Positions 45,161 through 52,594 of a stretch of 60,321 nucleotides of DNA are shown piece after piece (positions within the stretch are counted from its first letter, which is position 1; every line of letters begins with the position of its first letter). Position numbers and translations under genes: made by a program. A model generated the notes under the pieces. It was given only the letters and a program-made list of their open reading frames with translations. It did no database searches and was not told where the DNA came from. Source of the stretch: Anaeromyxobacter sp. PSR-1 (GTDB lineage Bacteria; Myxococcota; Myxococcia; Myxococcales; Anaeromyxobacteraceae); the NCBI RefSeq assembly GCF_000964525.1, contig NZ_BAZG01000011.1, positions 1 through 60,321 of the forward strand, in the 5' to 3' direction.

Positions 45161-45987
45161 GGCGCGCCGGTCCGCGGATACGAGCCCAGGAGGTGCAGCT
45201 CGTGCACCTGCGCGCGCACGCCCTCGAGCGCGCTCGCGCCGGCGGGGTCGGCGCGGTGCCCCTCGAAGTCCAGGTAGAACACGTAGTGGCCCATGGCCTG
45301 CTTGGTGGGCCGGCTCTCGATCTTGGAGAGGTTGATGCCGCGGCGGGCGAACTCGCCCATCACCTCGTACAGGCCGCCCGGCCGGTCGCGGTCGAGCGTG
45401 AAGGCGATGCTGGTCCGGTCGGCGCCAGTGGGCGGGGCGTCCTCGCGCGCCAGCAGCACGAACCGGGTCACGTTCTCGTCGGAGTCCTGGACGTTCTCCG
45501 CCAGCACCTCGAGGCCGTAGCGCTCGGCGGCGCGCCGCGGGCCGAGCGCCGCCGCGTCCGGCTCGCCGGCGGCCACCTTGCGCGCGGCCTCCGCGGTCGA
45601 GAGCGCGGGCTCGAGCGACGCCGCGGGCAGCCGCGTGCGCAGGAACCGGGCGCACTGCCCGAGCGGCTGCGGGTGCGAGAGCACGCGCCGCACCTGCTCC
45701 AGCCGCGTGCCGGGCCGGGCCAGCAGGTGCTGGCGGACCTGCAGGAGCAGCTCGGCCCGGATGCGCGCGCCGGGCCGGTGCACGAGCAGGTCGAGCACCG
45801 CGCTCACCGCGCCCTCGATGGAGTTCTCGATGGGCAGCAGGGCCGCGTCGAGCTCGCCGCGCAGCAGCGCCTCGTGGGCGTCGGCGAAGGTGGGGAACGG
45901 CACCGCCTCCGCGCCGCGGACCGCCTCGCAGCGCGCGACGGCCTCCTCGCTGAAGGTGCCCGGGGGACCGAGGTATCCGACGCGCAT
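45154..45987 (-). CDS. pheA: Prephenate dehydratase
   Basis: 277 residues from the ATG at 45985-45987. The periplasmic-binding-protein-like catalytic domain opens with VGYLGPPGTFSEEAV and holds LLPIENSIEGAV and the essential T-R-F in DENVTRFVLL (about 168-177). The C-terminal ACT domain (about 190-270) has GLYEVMGEFARRGINLSKIESRPTK, with the ESRP motif for phenylalanine feedback, and HYVFYLDFEGHRAD. It converts prephenate to phenylpyruvate; no chorismate mutase domain is fused. It is followed by the truncated methyltransferase on the other strand. Confidence 0.93.
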   Translation of the reverse strand: MRVGYLGPPGTFSEEAVARCEAVRGAEAVPFPTFADAHEALLRGELDAALLPIENSIEGAVSAVLDLLVHRPGARIRAELLLQVRQHLLARPGTRLEQVRRVLSHPQPLGQCARFLRTRLPAASLEPALSTAEAARKVAAGEPDAAALGPRRAAERYGLEVLAENVQDSDENVTRFVLLAREDAPPTGADRTSIAFTLDRDRPGGLYEVMGEFARRGINLSKIESRPTKQAMGHYVFYLDFEGHRADPAGASALEGVRAQVHELHLLGSYPRTGAPV

Positions 45988-46027
45988 GCTCGCGACTCCT
46001 ATCACGGGACGGCGCGGGCGCGCCGCG

Positions 46028-46705
46028 TCATGAACCCTGGGTGATGGCCTCGAGCAGCGCCGGGAGGGCCGCGATGTCCTCGAGGAGGTGATCCGGGGAG
46101 GCGGCGCGGAGCACCTCGGGGGTGCAGGCGCCCCACAGCGCGGCGACCGTCCGCACCCCCGCCGCGCGGCCGGCCGCGAGGTCGTGCGGCGAGTCGCCCA
46201 CCATCACGGCGGCGTCCGCTTCCGCCCCGAGCCGCGACAGCGCCAGCCGCACCGGCTCCGGATCGGGCTTCGAGCGGGCGCAGCTGTCGGCCCCGATCAC
46301 CGCCCCCATCCGCTCGAGCAGCCCCACGTGGCGGAGCGTGCGGTAGGCGCCCTCCTCGGTCTTCGCCGTCACCACGCCGAGGGGATGGCCGCGCGCGGCG
46401 AGCGTCAGCACCGTCTCGCGCGCCGAGGGGAAGCAACGGGTCCAGCGATCGTGCTCCGCGATCCAGAACGTCCGGTAGCGCGCGAGCAAGGGCTCGACGT
46501 CGGCGGGGCTGCGGGCGAACGAGGCGAGCTGGGCGCGGAGCGGCGTCCCGATCCCGGCGATCCACTCGGCGTCGGTCGGGCAGCACCCGTACCCGTCGAA
46601 GGCATGGCGCACGGAGGCGAGGATGAACGGAACGGTGTCGACCAGCGTCCCGTCCAGATCGAACAGGATCGCCATCCGGCGGTGTTGTGGCACGTCCGCC
46701 ATCAT
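46028..46705 (-). CDS. HAD-family phosphatase (phosphoglycolate-phosphatase-like)
   Basis: 225 residues from the ATG at 46703-46705 (46702 and 46675 are alternatives). Motif I ILFDLDGTLVDT with Asp nucleophile and acid, motif II LGVVTAKTEEG (Thr), motif III Lys in CARSKPDPEPV, and motif IV VMVGDSPHDLAAG. The cap domain is helical (about 20-85). It belongs with Gph/PpaX-like phosphatases; the substrate (phosphoglycolate, pyrophosphate or another) cannot be decided. It is 40 bp upstream of pheA on the same strand and could be co-transcribed. Confidence 0.9.
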   Translation of the reverse strand: MMADVPQHRRMAILFDLDGTLVDTVPFILASVRHAFDGYGCCPTDAEWIAGIGTPLRAQLASFARSPADVEPLLARYRTFWIAEHDRWTRCFPSARETVLTLAARGHPLGVVTAKTEEGAYRTLRHVGLLERMGAVIGADSCARSKPDPEPVRLALSRLGAEADAAVMVGDSPHDLAAGRAAGVRTVAALWGACTPEVLRAASPDHLLEDIAALPALLEAITQGS

Positions 46706-46768
46706 AATGAAAAATCCCGCCCCTTCGCGACGATCGTGCCTAGCTTCGTGCGAGATGACGGGTGCGCG

Positions 46769-47161
46769 ATGACGGGAGCGGCGATCGTACGGCGATCGGA
46801 CGGGGCGGCGGAGGTGCTCACGGTGTACGGCGCGTTCGACGGCGCCTCCGCGTGGGCGCTCCGGGTCCAGATGGACGAGTCCGCCGCGGACGCGTTCGTG
46901 ATCGACCTCGCCCACGCCGAGGAGGCGTGCGAGTTCGCGGCCTGCGTCCTCGCGGGCTGGGTGCGCGAGCACCGGCGCGAGAAGCAGGTGCGCTTCCGGG
47001 CGGCCACGCGCGAGCAGGCGCGGCTGCTCGCGGCGTTCGGCCTGGACCTCGACGCGGGCGAGCACGCGGCCGTGGAGCCGGTCGGCGACGGCGCGACCGG
47101 CGAGCTCGACGGCTTCCCGCTCGGGCTGCGCTCTCCGGAGGGGGCCGGGGTGCCCGCCTGA
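46769..47161 (+). CDS. STAS-like protein, 130 aa
   Basis: 130 residues from the ATG at 46769. VLTVYGAFDGASAWALRVQMDES, then AFVIDLAHAEEACEFAACVLAGWVREHRRE and VRFRAATREQARLLAAFGLDLD, gives the beta-alpha pattern of STAS/anti-sigma antagonist proteins (a strand ending in G-x-F/L-D, strand VIDL, and helix LLxxFGL). The usual phosphorylatable Ser of the D-(S/T)-x-G motif is not obvious (D-L-A-H-A-E instead), so the switch may differ. It ends 50 bp before the histidine kinase gene on the same strand. Confidence 0.6.
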   Translation: MTGAAIVRRSDGAAEVLTVYGAFDGASAWALRVQMDESAADAFVIDLAHAEEACEFAACVLAGWVREHRREKQVRFRAATREQARLLAAFGLDLDAGEHAAVEPVGDGATGELDGFPLGLRSPEGAGVPA

Positions 47162-47210
47162 GGCGACGCTGCTGCCGCGCGTCCCCGGCTGCCGCATCCT
47201 CCAGCGGACC

Positions 47211-49067
47211 GTGCCGCCCACACCCTCGACGCTGGCCGACCTGATCGAAGCGCGCCGCGAGGAGCTCGCGCGCCGGTTCGTGGAGCGCGCGCGCAGGGAG
47301 CTGCGCGAGTCGCGCATGCCCGACCCGCAGCTGCTCGACTCCTTCCCCGCGCTGCTGGACGCCCTGGTGGACGCGCTGCGCAACGGACCGGCGCCGCGTG
47401 CGCCGGCCGAGCCGCCGCGGGTGGCGGCGGTGGCGACGGTGCACGGCGAGCAGCGCGCGGGCATGCCGGTGGACGTCGTCCAGCTCGTCTGGGAGTACGG
47501 CATCCTCGGCGATCTGATCCTGGAGCTGGCCGAGGAGCAGCGTCTCAGGCCGTCGACTCCCGACCTGCGCGTGCTCGAGACCGCGATCAACGCGGCCATC
47601 GCCGAGGGGGTGCGCCGGTTCGTCCAGGCGCGCGAGGTCGCCTCCCGGCGCGCCGACGCCCGGCTGCGGGCGGTCGCCGACCACGCGCCCGCCGCGCTGG
47701 TGCTCCGCGGCCGGGACGGCCGCTTCCTGTTCGTGAACCGCTTCGCGGCCGAGGTGCTCGGGGTGCCCCAGGGCGAGCTGCTGGGCCGGCGGTTCGAGGA
47801 CGTCCTCCCGCCGGCCGTGGCCCGCCGCCTGACGGGCGCCGACGCGCGCGCGGAGCGCGGCACGACCGTCGAGCTGCGCGAGACGCTCGACACCCCGCGC
47901 GGCCTGCGGACGTTCCACACCGTGACGTTCGCGCTCGCCGGCGCGCTCGCGCCCGAGGACCCCGCCATCGTCTCCATCGGCCTCGACGTCACCGACGCGC
48001 AGAGCGCGCTGGAGCGCCTGCGCCACGCCGACGAGCTGCTCGAGCTGGGCGACGCCTTCCTGGAGCTGGACCGCGCCTGGCGGATCGTCCGGGTGAACCG
48101 GAACCAGGAGCGGCTCTCGCGGCGGAGCCGCGAGACCACGCTGGGACGGGTGCTCTGGGAGGTCTGGCCGGAGCTGGCGCGGCCCGACTCGCCCTACTGG
48201 ATCGAGTACCACCGGGTCATGAACGAGCGCGAGCCGCGCGAGTTCGAGGCGTACTTCGAGCCGCTCGACATGTGGAACGCGGTCGCGGCCTACCCGGTGA
48301 CCGACGGCGGCGTGGCCGTGTTCTTCCGCGACGCCACCCGCCGCATGCGCGACGAGCAGCGGCTCCGCCAGGCCCGGGACTTCGAGCAGCAGCTCATCGG
48401 GATCGTCTCGCACGACCTGCGCAACCCGCTGAACGCGATCCTGCTGGGCACGTCCTCCCTGCTCGCGCGCGAGGACCTCTCCGACCGGAACGTCGCCTCC
48501 ATCGCGCGCATCCGCTCCGCGGCGGAGCGCGCCGCCCGGCTCATCCGCGACCTGCTCGACCTGACCCGCGCGCGGCTCGGCGCCGGGATCCCGATCCAGC
48601 CCCGCCCGACGCAGCTCCGCCAGGTCGCGCAGCAGGTGGTGGACGAGCTCGAGCCGTCGTACCCCGATCGCCCGATCTCGGTGGAGGCCTCGGGCGACAC
48701 GCACGGTCACTGGGATCCCGACCGCATCGCGCAGGTGATCGGGAACCTGGTGACGAACGCGCTCAAGTACGGCGCGCGCGGCACGCCGGTCACGGTCCGC
48801 GTCGCGGCCGAGGACGGCGAGGTGTGGCTGTCGGTGCACAACCTCGGCGTCCCCATCCCCGCCGAGATCATCCCGACGCTCTTCGAGCCGGGCGGGCGGG
48901 CGGCGCCGGATCCGACCGGTCGGAGCGTCGGCCTCGGGCTGTTCATCGTGGACCGCATCGCCGACGCGCACGGCGGTCGCGTGGAGGTGCGCTCCGACGA
49001 GGAGGACGGCACCACGTTCACGGTGCGGCTGCCCCGGAGGCCGCCGGACGGCGGCACCCCGGCCTGA
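47211..49067 (+). CDS. PAS histidine kinase with RsbRD-like N-terminal domain
   Basis: 618 residues with a GTG start. The N-terminal about 145 residues (LADLIEARREELARRFVERARRELRESRMP, LVWEYGILGDLILELAEEQ) resemble the RsbRD_N helical domain of stressosome-like proteins. Two PAS-type domains follow (about 155-275, HAPAALVLRGRDGRFLFVNRFAAEVLG; and about 275-385, LELDRAWRIVRVNRNQERLS), then HisKA (IGIVSHDLRNPLNAI, His in SHDLRNP) and HATPase (NLVTNALKYGARGT, VGLGLFIVDRIADAHGG). No membrane segment is seen; a cytoplasmic sensor is likely. The STAS-like gene directly upstream may be part of the same pathway. Confidence 0.88.
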   Translation: MPPTPSTLADLIEARREELARRFVERARRELRESRMPDPQLLDSFPALLDALVDALRNGPAPRAPAEPPRVAAVATVHGEQRAGMPVDVVQLVWEYGILGDLILELAEEQRLRPSTPDLRVLETAINAAIAEGVRRFVQAREVASRRADARLRAVADHAPAALVLRGRDGRFLFVNRFAAEVLGVPQGELLGRRFEDVLPPAVARRLTGADARAERGTTVELRETLDTPRGLRTFHTVTFALAGALAPEDPAIVSIGLDVTDAQSALERLRHADELLELGDAFLELDRAWRIVRVNRNQERLSRRSRETTLGRVLWEVWPELARPDSPYWIEYHRVMNEREPREFEAYFEPLDMWNAVAAYPVTDGGVAVFFRDATRRMRDEQRLRQARDFEQQLIGIVSHDLRNPLNAILLGTSSLLAREDLSDRNVASIARIRSAAERAARLIRDLLDLTRARLGAGIPIQPRPTQLRQVAQQVVDELEPSYPDRPISVEASGDTHGHWDPDRIAQVIGNLVTNALKYGARGTPVTVRVAAEDGEVWLSVHNLGVPIPAEIIPTLFEPGGRAAPDPTGRSVGLGLFIVDRIADAHGGRVEVRSDEEDGTTFTVRLPRRPPDGGTPA

Positions 49068-49077
49068 GGGACCTCCC

Positions 49078-49908
49078 TCAGGCGGCGAGGGAGGAGGCGC
49101 GCTCCGCGGCCCGGCGGGACACGTCGCGCAGCGCGACCCGCTGCGCGAAGCCGGCCGAGCCGACCACCACGCAGGCGACGCACAGCACCGCCTCCGCCAC
49201 GAGCGTCCCGCCGTCCACGTGGCCGGTGACGCGCGCGCTGGTGGTGGTGAGGTCGTAGAAGAGCCACCCGAGGTTGTAGACCGCGAGCAGCGTCCAGGTG
49301 CGCTGCAGCGCCCCGCCGACGAGGCCGCGCGCCACCAGCGCCAGCGGCCCCACCGCGGAGAAGCAGATCATGTCGCCGGTCACCGACACCGCGGCCGCCA
49401 GGGCGTCCGAGGAGAGGCCGCCGCCCAGCGCGTCGCGCAGGTCGAGCGCGAGCACCGGGACCCCGATCACCAGGGCGCCGATCACCGTCGCGGCGGTGGT
49501 GCGGACGCTGCGGCGGTCGGTCAGGCCGAGCCCCGTCGCGGTTCGCCGGAAGGCGGCCAGGAACAGGATCGCGCCGGTCACCGAGAACGCGTTGATGGCG
49601 ACCAGGGTTCCGAGGCGGACCCACGGATCCGACAGCGCCGGCAGGAGATCCCAGCTCCGCGCCGGGCCGTTCAGCAGCCGCACCAGCGTGGGGAGCGCCA
49701 GCGACCCGCCGGTGCACGCCCAGGCTTTCCAGAGCAGGTCGCCGGGGCGGAACGCGCGGGCCGCCGCCAGGCAACCCGCGGCGCCGAGCACCTGCCACGC
49801 CACCTGCAGGGACCACCAGACCTCGTCCGTCGGCCCGAGCGCCGCGACCACGGCCACGTGGACCGCGAGCGCCAGGAGCGGGAGCGCGCCGAGCCACCCC
49901 AGCTTCAC
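49078..49908 (-). CDS. Integral membrane protein, about 7 helices, 276 aa
   Basis: About 276 residues. GTG start at 49906-49908 is preferred because GGAGG lies about 8 bp upstream; an ATG at 49986 would add an unlikely polar tail. About seven to eight hydrophobic segments (ALPLLALAVHVAVVAAL; VAWQVLGAAGCLAAARAF; LGTLVAINAFSVTGAILFLAAF; TAATVIGALVIGVPVLAL; VTGDMICFSAVGPLALVARG; TWTLLAVYNLGWLFYDL; LVAEAVLCVACVVVGSAG) are separated by short loops, and it ends with a basic tail. No catalytic motif; function unknown. It is convergent with the kinase gene (10 bp apart). Confidence 0.7.
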   Translation of the reverse strand: MKLGWLGALPLLALAVHVAVVAALGPTDEVWWSLQVAWQVLGAAGCLAAARAFRPGDLLWKAWACTGGSLALPTLVRLLNGPARSWDLLPALSDPWVRLGTLVAINAFSVTGAILFLAAFRRTATGLGLTDRRSVRTTAATVIGALVIGVPVLALDLRDALGGGLSSDALAAAVSVTGDMICFSAVGPLALVARGLVGGALQRTWTLLAVYNLGWLFYDLTTTSARVTGHVDGGTLVAEAVLCVACVVVGSAGFAQRVALRDVSRRAAERASSLAA

Positions 49909-50231
49909 CGGAGCGCCTCCTGCTGGCGCGCCGGGGCCGGTGTCGCCGGTGGAACGGTCGCGGGTGATCCGGTCATGAGGCGGCATCTTCGCACGAGTCC
50001 GGGGAGGCGCGCGAGAAGCCGTCGCGGGATGGGGCGGCCTGCCCCGCGCGAGACTCGGTCGCTGCGCTCAGAGCGCGTGAATCAATCCCCGGACCGAGCC
50101 AGGCGGTCGAGACGCGAGCAGCGCGAGGCGCGACGACCGAGCATGCCCCGAGGCATGTGAGGGAGGAGCAACGACGCGATGCGACGCGGATCGGCCGCCG
50201 CGGCGACGGGAGGGGATTGGTTCACGTGCTC
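49909..50231. other. Intergenic region, no gene seen
   Basis: A 323-bp stretch between a membrane-protein gene and a lipoprotein gene, both on the minus strand. The first 80 bp are an open extension of the membrane-protein frame. A small hairpin CATGCC-CCGA-GGCATG lies at 50142-50157. No promoter or coding pattern stands out. Confidence 0.5.
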
Positions 50232-50759
50232 TCAGTTCAGGAGCCCGCTCACGTTGACGTCCACCCGGATGGTCGCCGTGACCTTCACCGTGGTGTTCAC
50301 GTCCGGCGCGCTGCCGGTCGCCTCGACCGTGACCGGCGAGGACGCCGCGGTCAGGTACGGCTTCAGGTCCACGCCCGCGTTCACGTCGAGGTCCACGTGG
50401 GTGGTGCCCGCGGGCAGCGCCGAGATCCCGGACTTCGAGGCGAGCAGGATCCGCGGCTGGCCGGCCGTCTCGACGTAGAGGGAGACCGAGTCCACCCAGG
50501 TCTCCAGGCTGTCGCCGGCCGTCACCTCGAGGCTGAGCCGGCGGAGCTTGGCCGAGTCCACGTCGCCCGGGTCGATGCCCTCGGCGCGGAGCTGATCGCC
50601 GCCGCCGATGTCGAGCGCCTGGATCGACGGGATCGAGCCGGCGGGCGCGCCGGGGACCCCCGGCACGTTCACCGACGCGGAGCGGGTGATGTCCACCTGG
50701 TCGAGACGACCGCAGGCAGCGAGGGCGAGCACGGCGGCGGCGGCGAGGGTCCGGTTCAT
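50232..50759 (-). CDS. Lipoprotein, beta-rich, 175 aa
   Basis: MNRTLAAAAVLALAACGRLDQ is a lipoprotein signal with Cys16. The mature part is acidic/hydrophobic and rich in V, T, D and S with many alternating strands (ITRSASVNVPG, LRRLSLEVTAGDSL, WVDSVSLYVETAG, TVKVTATIRVDVNVSGLLN), consistent with a beta-sandwich. No family recognised. The TGA-side end runs into the intergenic region. Outer-membrane or periplasmic. Confidence 0.75.
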   Translation of the reverse strand: MNRTLAAAAVLALAACGRLDQVDITRSASVNVPGVPGAPAGSIPSIQALDIGGGDQLRAEGIDPGDVDSAKLRRLSLEVTAGDSLETWVDSVSLYVETAGQPRILLASKSGISALPAGTTHVDLDVNAGVDLKPYLTAASSPVTVEATGSAPDVNTTVKVTATIRVDVNVSGLLN

Positions 50760-50860
50760 CCCGACAGTGTAGCGTGCTTCCCCGCGGGGCCGAGCCCGCG
50801 CGCGGGGCGGCGCCGAGGTCGGCGAAGCTACGCCGGTGTGCGCCAACGTTCCCCTGGCCG

Positions 50861-51250
50861 TCACCGGCAGTCGCAGGGGACGGTCTCGCCGTCCATCCCG
50901 CTGGTGGGCAGGAAGCAGCCGGAGCCCACGACGCGCGCCTCGCGGTTGTCCGGGGTGCAGGTCAGCCACGCCCCGGTGCCGTGGTCCACCGTGCACTCGC
51001 CGGCACAGGCTCCGGCGGCGCACCCCCAGGCCGCGGCGACCTCGCACTGGCGCACGCAGTGGTCGAGGCTACGCCACGAGTAGCCGACGCCCCAGCCGCC
51101 GCAGACGTAGGTGGAGAAGTAGAGGTGATCGACGAAGCCGCAGGTGCCGCCGCGGCAGCCGCCGCCCACCGCCTCGTCGTCGTCGCACGCGGGCAGGAGC
51201 AGCGCGAGCAGCGCCGCCGCCCCGGCCGCACGCGCCCCGGAGCGCGTCAT
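50861..51250 (-). CDS. Cys-rich lipoprotein, 129 aa
   Basis: An Ala/Leu signal (about 1-21) with lipobox LLLPACDDD, Cys22. The mature part holds about ten more Cys in pairs (GGGCRGGTCGFVDH; YVCGGWG; DHCVRQCEVAAAWGCAAGACAGECTV; LTCTPD; SGCFLP; VPCDCR), so it should be a disulphide-stabilised surface protein. Trp and Tyr are enriched in the middle. I recognise no family; many myxobacterial lipoproteins look like this. Neighbour of another lipoprotein (50232-50759), same strand. Confidence 0.7.
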   Translation of the reverse strand: MTRSGARAAGAAALLALLLPACDDDEAVGGGCRGGTCGFVDHLYFSTYVCGGWGVGYSWRSLDHCVRQCEVAAAWGCAAGACAGECTVDHGTGAWLTCTPDNREARVVGSGCFLPTSGMDGETVPCDCR

Positions 51251-51301
51251 GGCCCACCCCCGGGGCGAAGCGTAGCGCGAACCGGGCGGCGCCGGGAAAG
51301 G

Positions 51302-51424
51302 CTAGCGCGCGGCGGGCGCCGTGGGCGTGCCCGACGGCCTCGAGTCGCAGCGCGTGGCCTGCATGGTCAGGTACCCGAGGGCGAAGAGCATGGCGGCGAG
51401 CAGGATCTTCCGGGCGGAGGGCAC
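51302..51424 (-). CDS. Small single-helix membrane protein, about 40 aa
   Basis: A minus-strand frame from a GTG at 51422-51424 to TAG at 51302-51304: MPSARKILLAAMLFALGYL, followed by a polar tail with TRCDS. A basic start, one hydrophobic helix (about 7-21) and a Cys-containing Thr/Pro/Ala tail make a believable small inner-membrane or exported peptide. No good ribosome-binding site is visible, so this is tentative. Confidence 0.4.
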   Translation of the reverse strand: MPSARKILLAAMLFALGYLTMQATRCDSRPSGTPTAPAAR

Positions 51425-51507
51425 GCGGGGAGGTTAGCACGGCCGGGGTCCGCGGCCGGCGCCGCGGCCCGCGCGCGCCGGGGACGTGAGCGGGCGGCGC
51501 CGGACGG

Positions 51508-51603
51508 CTACAGCTTGATGCCCTCGCGCTGGAGCCGCTGCACGACGCGCTCGCCGACCTTCGGGGCGACGACGACCGGCCCGGCGCGCGGGCTTTCGCT
51601 CAC
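51508..51603 (-). CDS. Possible small peptide, about 31 aa
   Basis: A short frame from a GTG at 51601-51603 ending TAG at 51508-51510, with sequence SESPRAGPVVVAPKVGERVVQRLQREGIKL. The composition looks coding, and a longer frame reaches upstream into the tRNA region. It may be the tail of a decayed gene. I have no family and little confidence. Confidence 0.25.
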   Translation of the reverse strand: MSESPRAGPVVVAPKVGERVVQRLQREGIKL

Positions 51604-51656
51604 AGTGATGCACAACACGCTCGGGAGGAACGGGAGACGCCGCGGCGCACCAAAGG

Positions 51657-51705
51657 GAAACGGGCCGGACCTCGGGGGATTTCTCCCGGAGTTCCGGCCC
51701 GTTTC
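51657..51705 (-). terminator. Terminator of the tRNA-Val gene
   Basis: A 13-bp perfect stem (GAAACGGGCCGGA at 51657-51669, TCCGGCCCGTTTC at 51693-51705) whose loop contains a further GGGAG/CTCCC-type stem. On the minus strand it is followed by CCTTTGG. It starts 5 bp after the 3' end of the tRNA. Confidence 0.75.
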
Positions 51706-51709
51706 GGAG

Positions 51710-51781
51710 TGGGCGCTGCAGGGTTCGAACCTGCGACCCCTGCCGTGTGAAGGCAGTGCTCTACCGCTGAGCCAAGCGCCC
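51710..51781 (-). tRNA. tRNA-Val (anticodon CAC)
   Basis: On the minus strand the sequence folds as a full cloverleaf: acceptor GGGCGCT/AGCGCCC with discriminator A, D-arm with GGCTCAGCGGTAGAGC, anticodon stem CTGCC/GGCAG around loop TTCACAC (anticodon CAC, valine GTG), and T-arm GCAGG-TTCGAAC-CCTGC. CCA is not encoded. It is flanked downstream by a strong hairpin. Confidence 0.93.
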
Positions 51782-51834
51782 TGGTGCAACGAGGCGGCGA
51801 AGTATGCCGTCGGTCCCCGGGTGTGTCAACGGGT

Positions 51835-52170
51835 TCAGCGCGAGCCGCCGCCGGGGGGATCGGGGGGCTCGCCGCCGCCGCCGCGGCCGGTCTCCTGGAG
51901 CTTCTCGGAGAGCTCGCGGGCCTTGCGCTTGATGCGGGCGAGCTGCTTCGCCAGGTCCTGGTAGTCCTGGCGGCCGGGGATCCCCGCGGCGGCCATGACG
52001 CGCTCCTGGAGCGCCTCGACCTGCTTGCGGCCGCGCTGGGCGAGGCCCACCGCGCGCGCCACCGCCTCCTGGCCGCGCGGGTCCTTGATGACCGTCTCCG
52101 CCGCCCGCGCCACCAGCTTCGTCCCGGCGTCGAGGAGCGAGCCGGCGATGCCCTTCCCTTCGCGTCCCAT
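51835..52170 (-). CDS. Small helical protein, phasin-like composition, 111 aa
   Basis: 111 residues: basic and amphipathic helices (LLDAGTKLVARAAETVIKDPRGQEAVARAVGLAQRGRKQVEALQERVMAA) and a second helix (DYQDLAKQLARIKRKARELSEKLQE), then a Gly/Pro-rich tail. No signal or membrane segment. Such composition occurs in phasins and chaperone-like small proteins, but I have no specific motif. It is the last of three minus-strand genes (Hsp70, SCP2-like, this) with gaps of only 3-10 bp, so it is part of that operon. Confidence 0.6.
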   Translation of the reverse strand: MGREGKGIAGSLLDAGTKLVARAAETVIKDPRGQEAVARAVGLAQRGRKQVEALQERVMAAAGIPGRQDYQDLAKQLARIKRKARELSEKLQETGRGGGGEPPDPPGGGSR

Positions 52171-52180
52171 GCGCCCTCCC

Positions 52181-52591
52181 CTACGGTAGCTCGGTCTCCA
52201 CCGCCGCCAGCGCCGCGTCCACCACGCCGCGGTGCTGCGCGCGGCGGATGAGCGCCTCGAGGTCCCCCTCGACCTTCACCCGGCCGGACAGCGCCGCCTG
52301 CACCGCGTCCGCGCCGCGCAGGATCGCCTTCACGGTCCCGTACGTCGCCCGGATCACGTAATCCGGCTCGAGCTCGAGGATCTCGTCCTCGTCGGCGAGC
52401 AGCCGCCAGCGCGCGATGCGCCCGCCGCGCTGCTCGGCCCAGGCGGCCACCGTCCGCGGCCAGGCGGGCGGGTCGGCCTCCACCACCAGCGCGGCGGTCT
52501 CGCCCAGGCCGCGCAGGGCCGGGGCGAGCCCGGGCTGCGCGTTGAGCGCCGCCACCAGCGCGTCGATCCAGTCGCGCGAGCCGAACCGCAT
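52181..52591 (-). CDS. SCP2/sterol-carrier-like domain protein, 136 aa
   Basis: 136 residues from the ATG at 52589-52591. The pattern LEPDYVIRATYGTVKAILRGADAVQAALSGRVKVEGDLEALIRRAQH (a D-x-x-I-x-x-x-x-x-x-V-x-A-I-L-x-G segment, then G-x-V-x-V-E-G-D-L-x-x-L) is the core of SCP2/ubiquinone-accessory lipid-binding domains. Upstream strands (TAALVVEADPPAWPRTVAAWAEQRGGRIARWRLL) fit. It lies 3 bp after the Hsp70 stop, so they are co-transcribed; a lipid- or hydrophobic-ligand-binding cofactor for that chaperone is speculative. Confidence 0.65.
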   Translation of the reverse strand: MRFGSRDWIDALVAALNAQPGLAPALRGLGETAALVVEADPPAWPRTVAAWAEQRGGRIARWRLLADEDEILELEPDYVIRATYGTVKAILRGADAVQAALSGRVKVEGDLEALIRRAQHRGVVDAALAAVETELP

Positions 52592-52594
52592 CCC

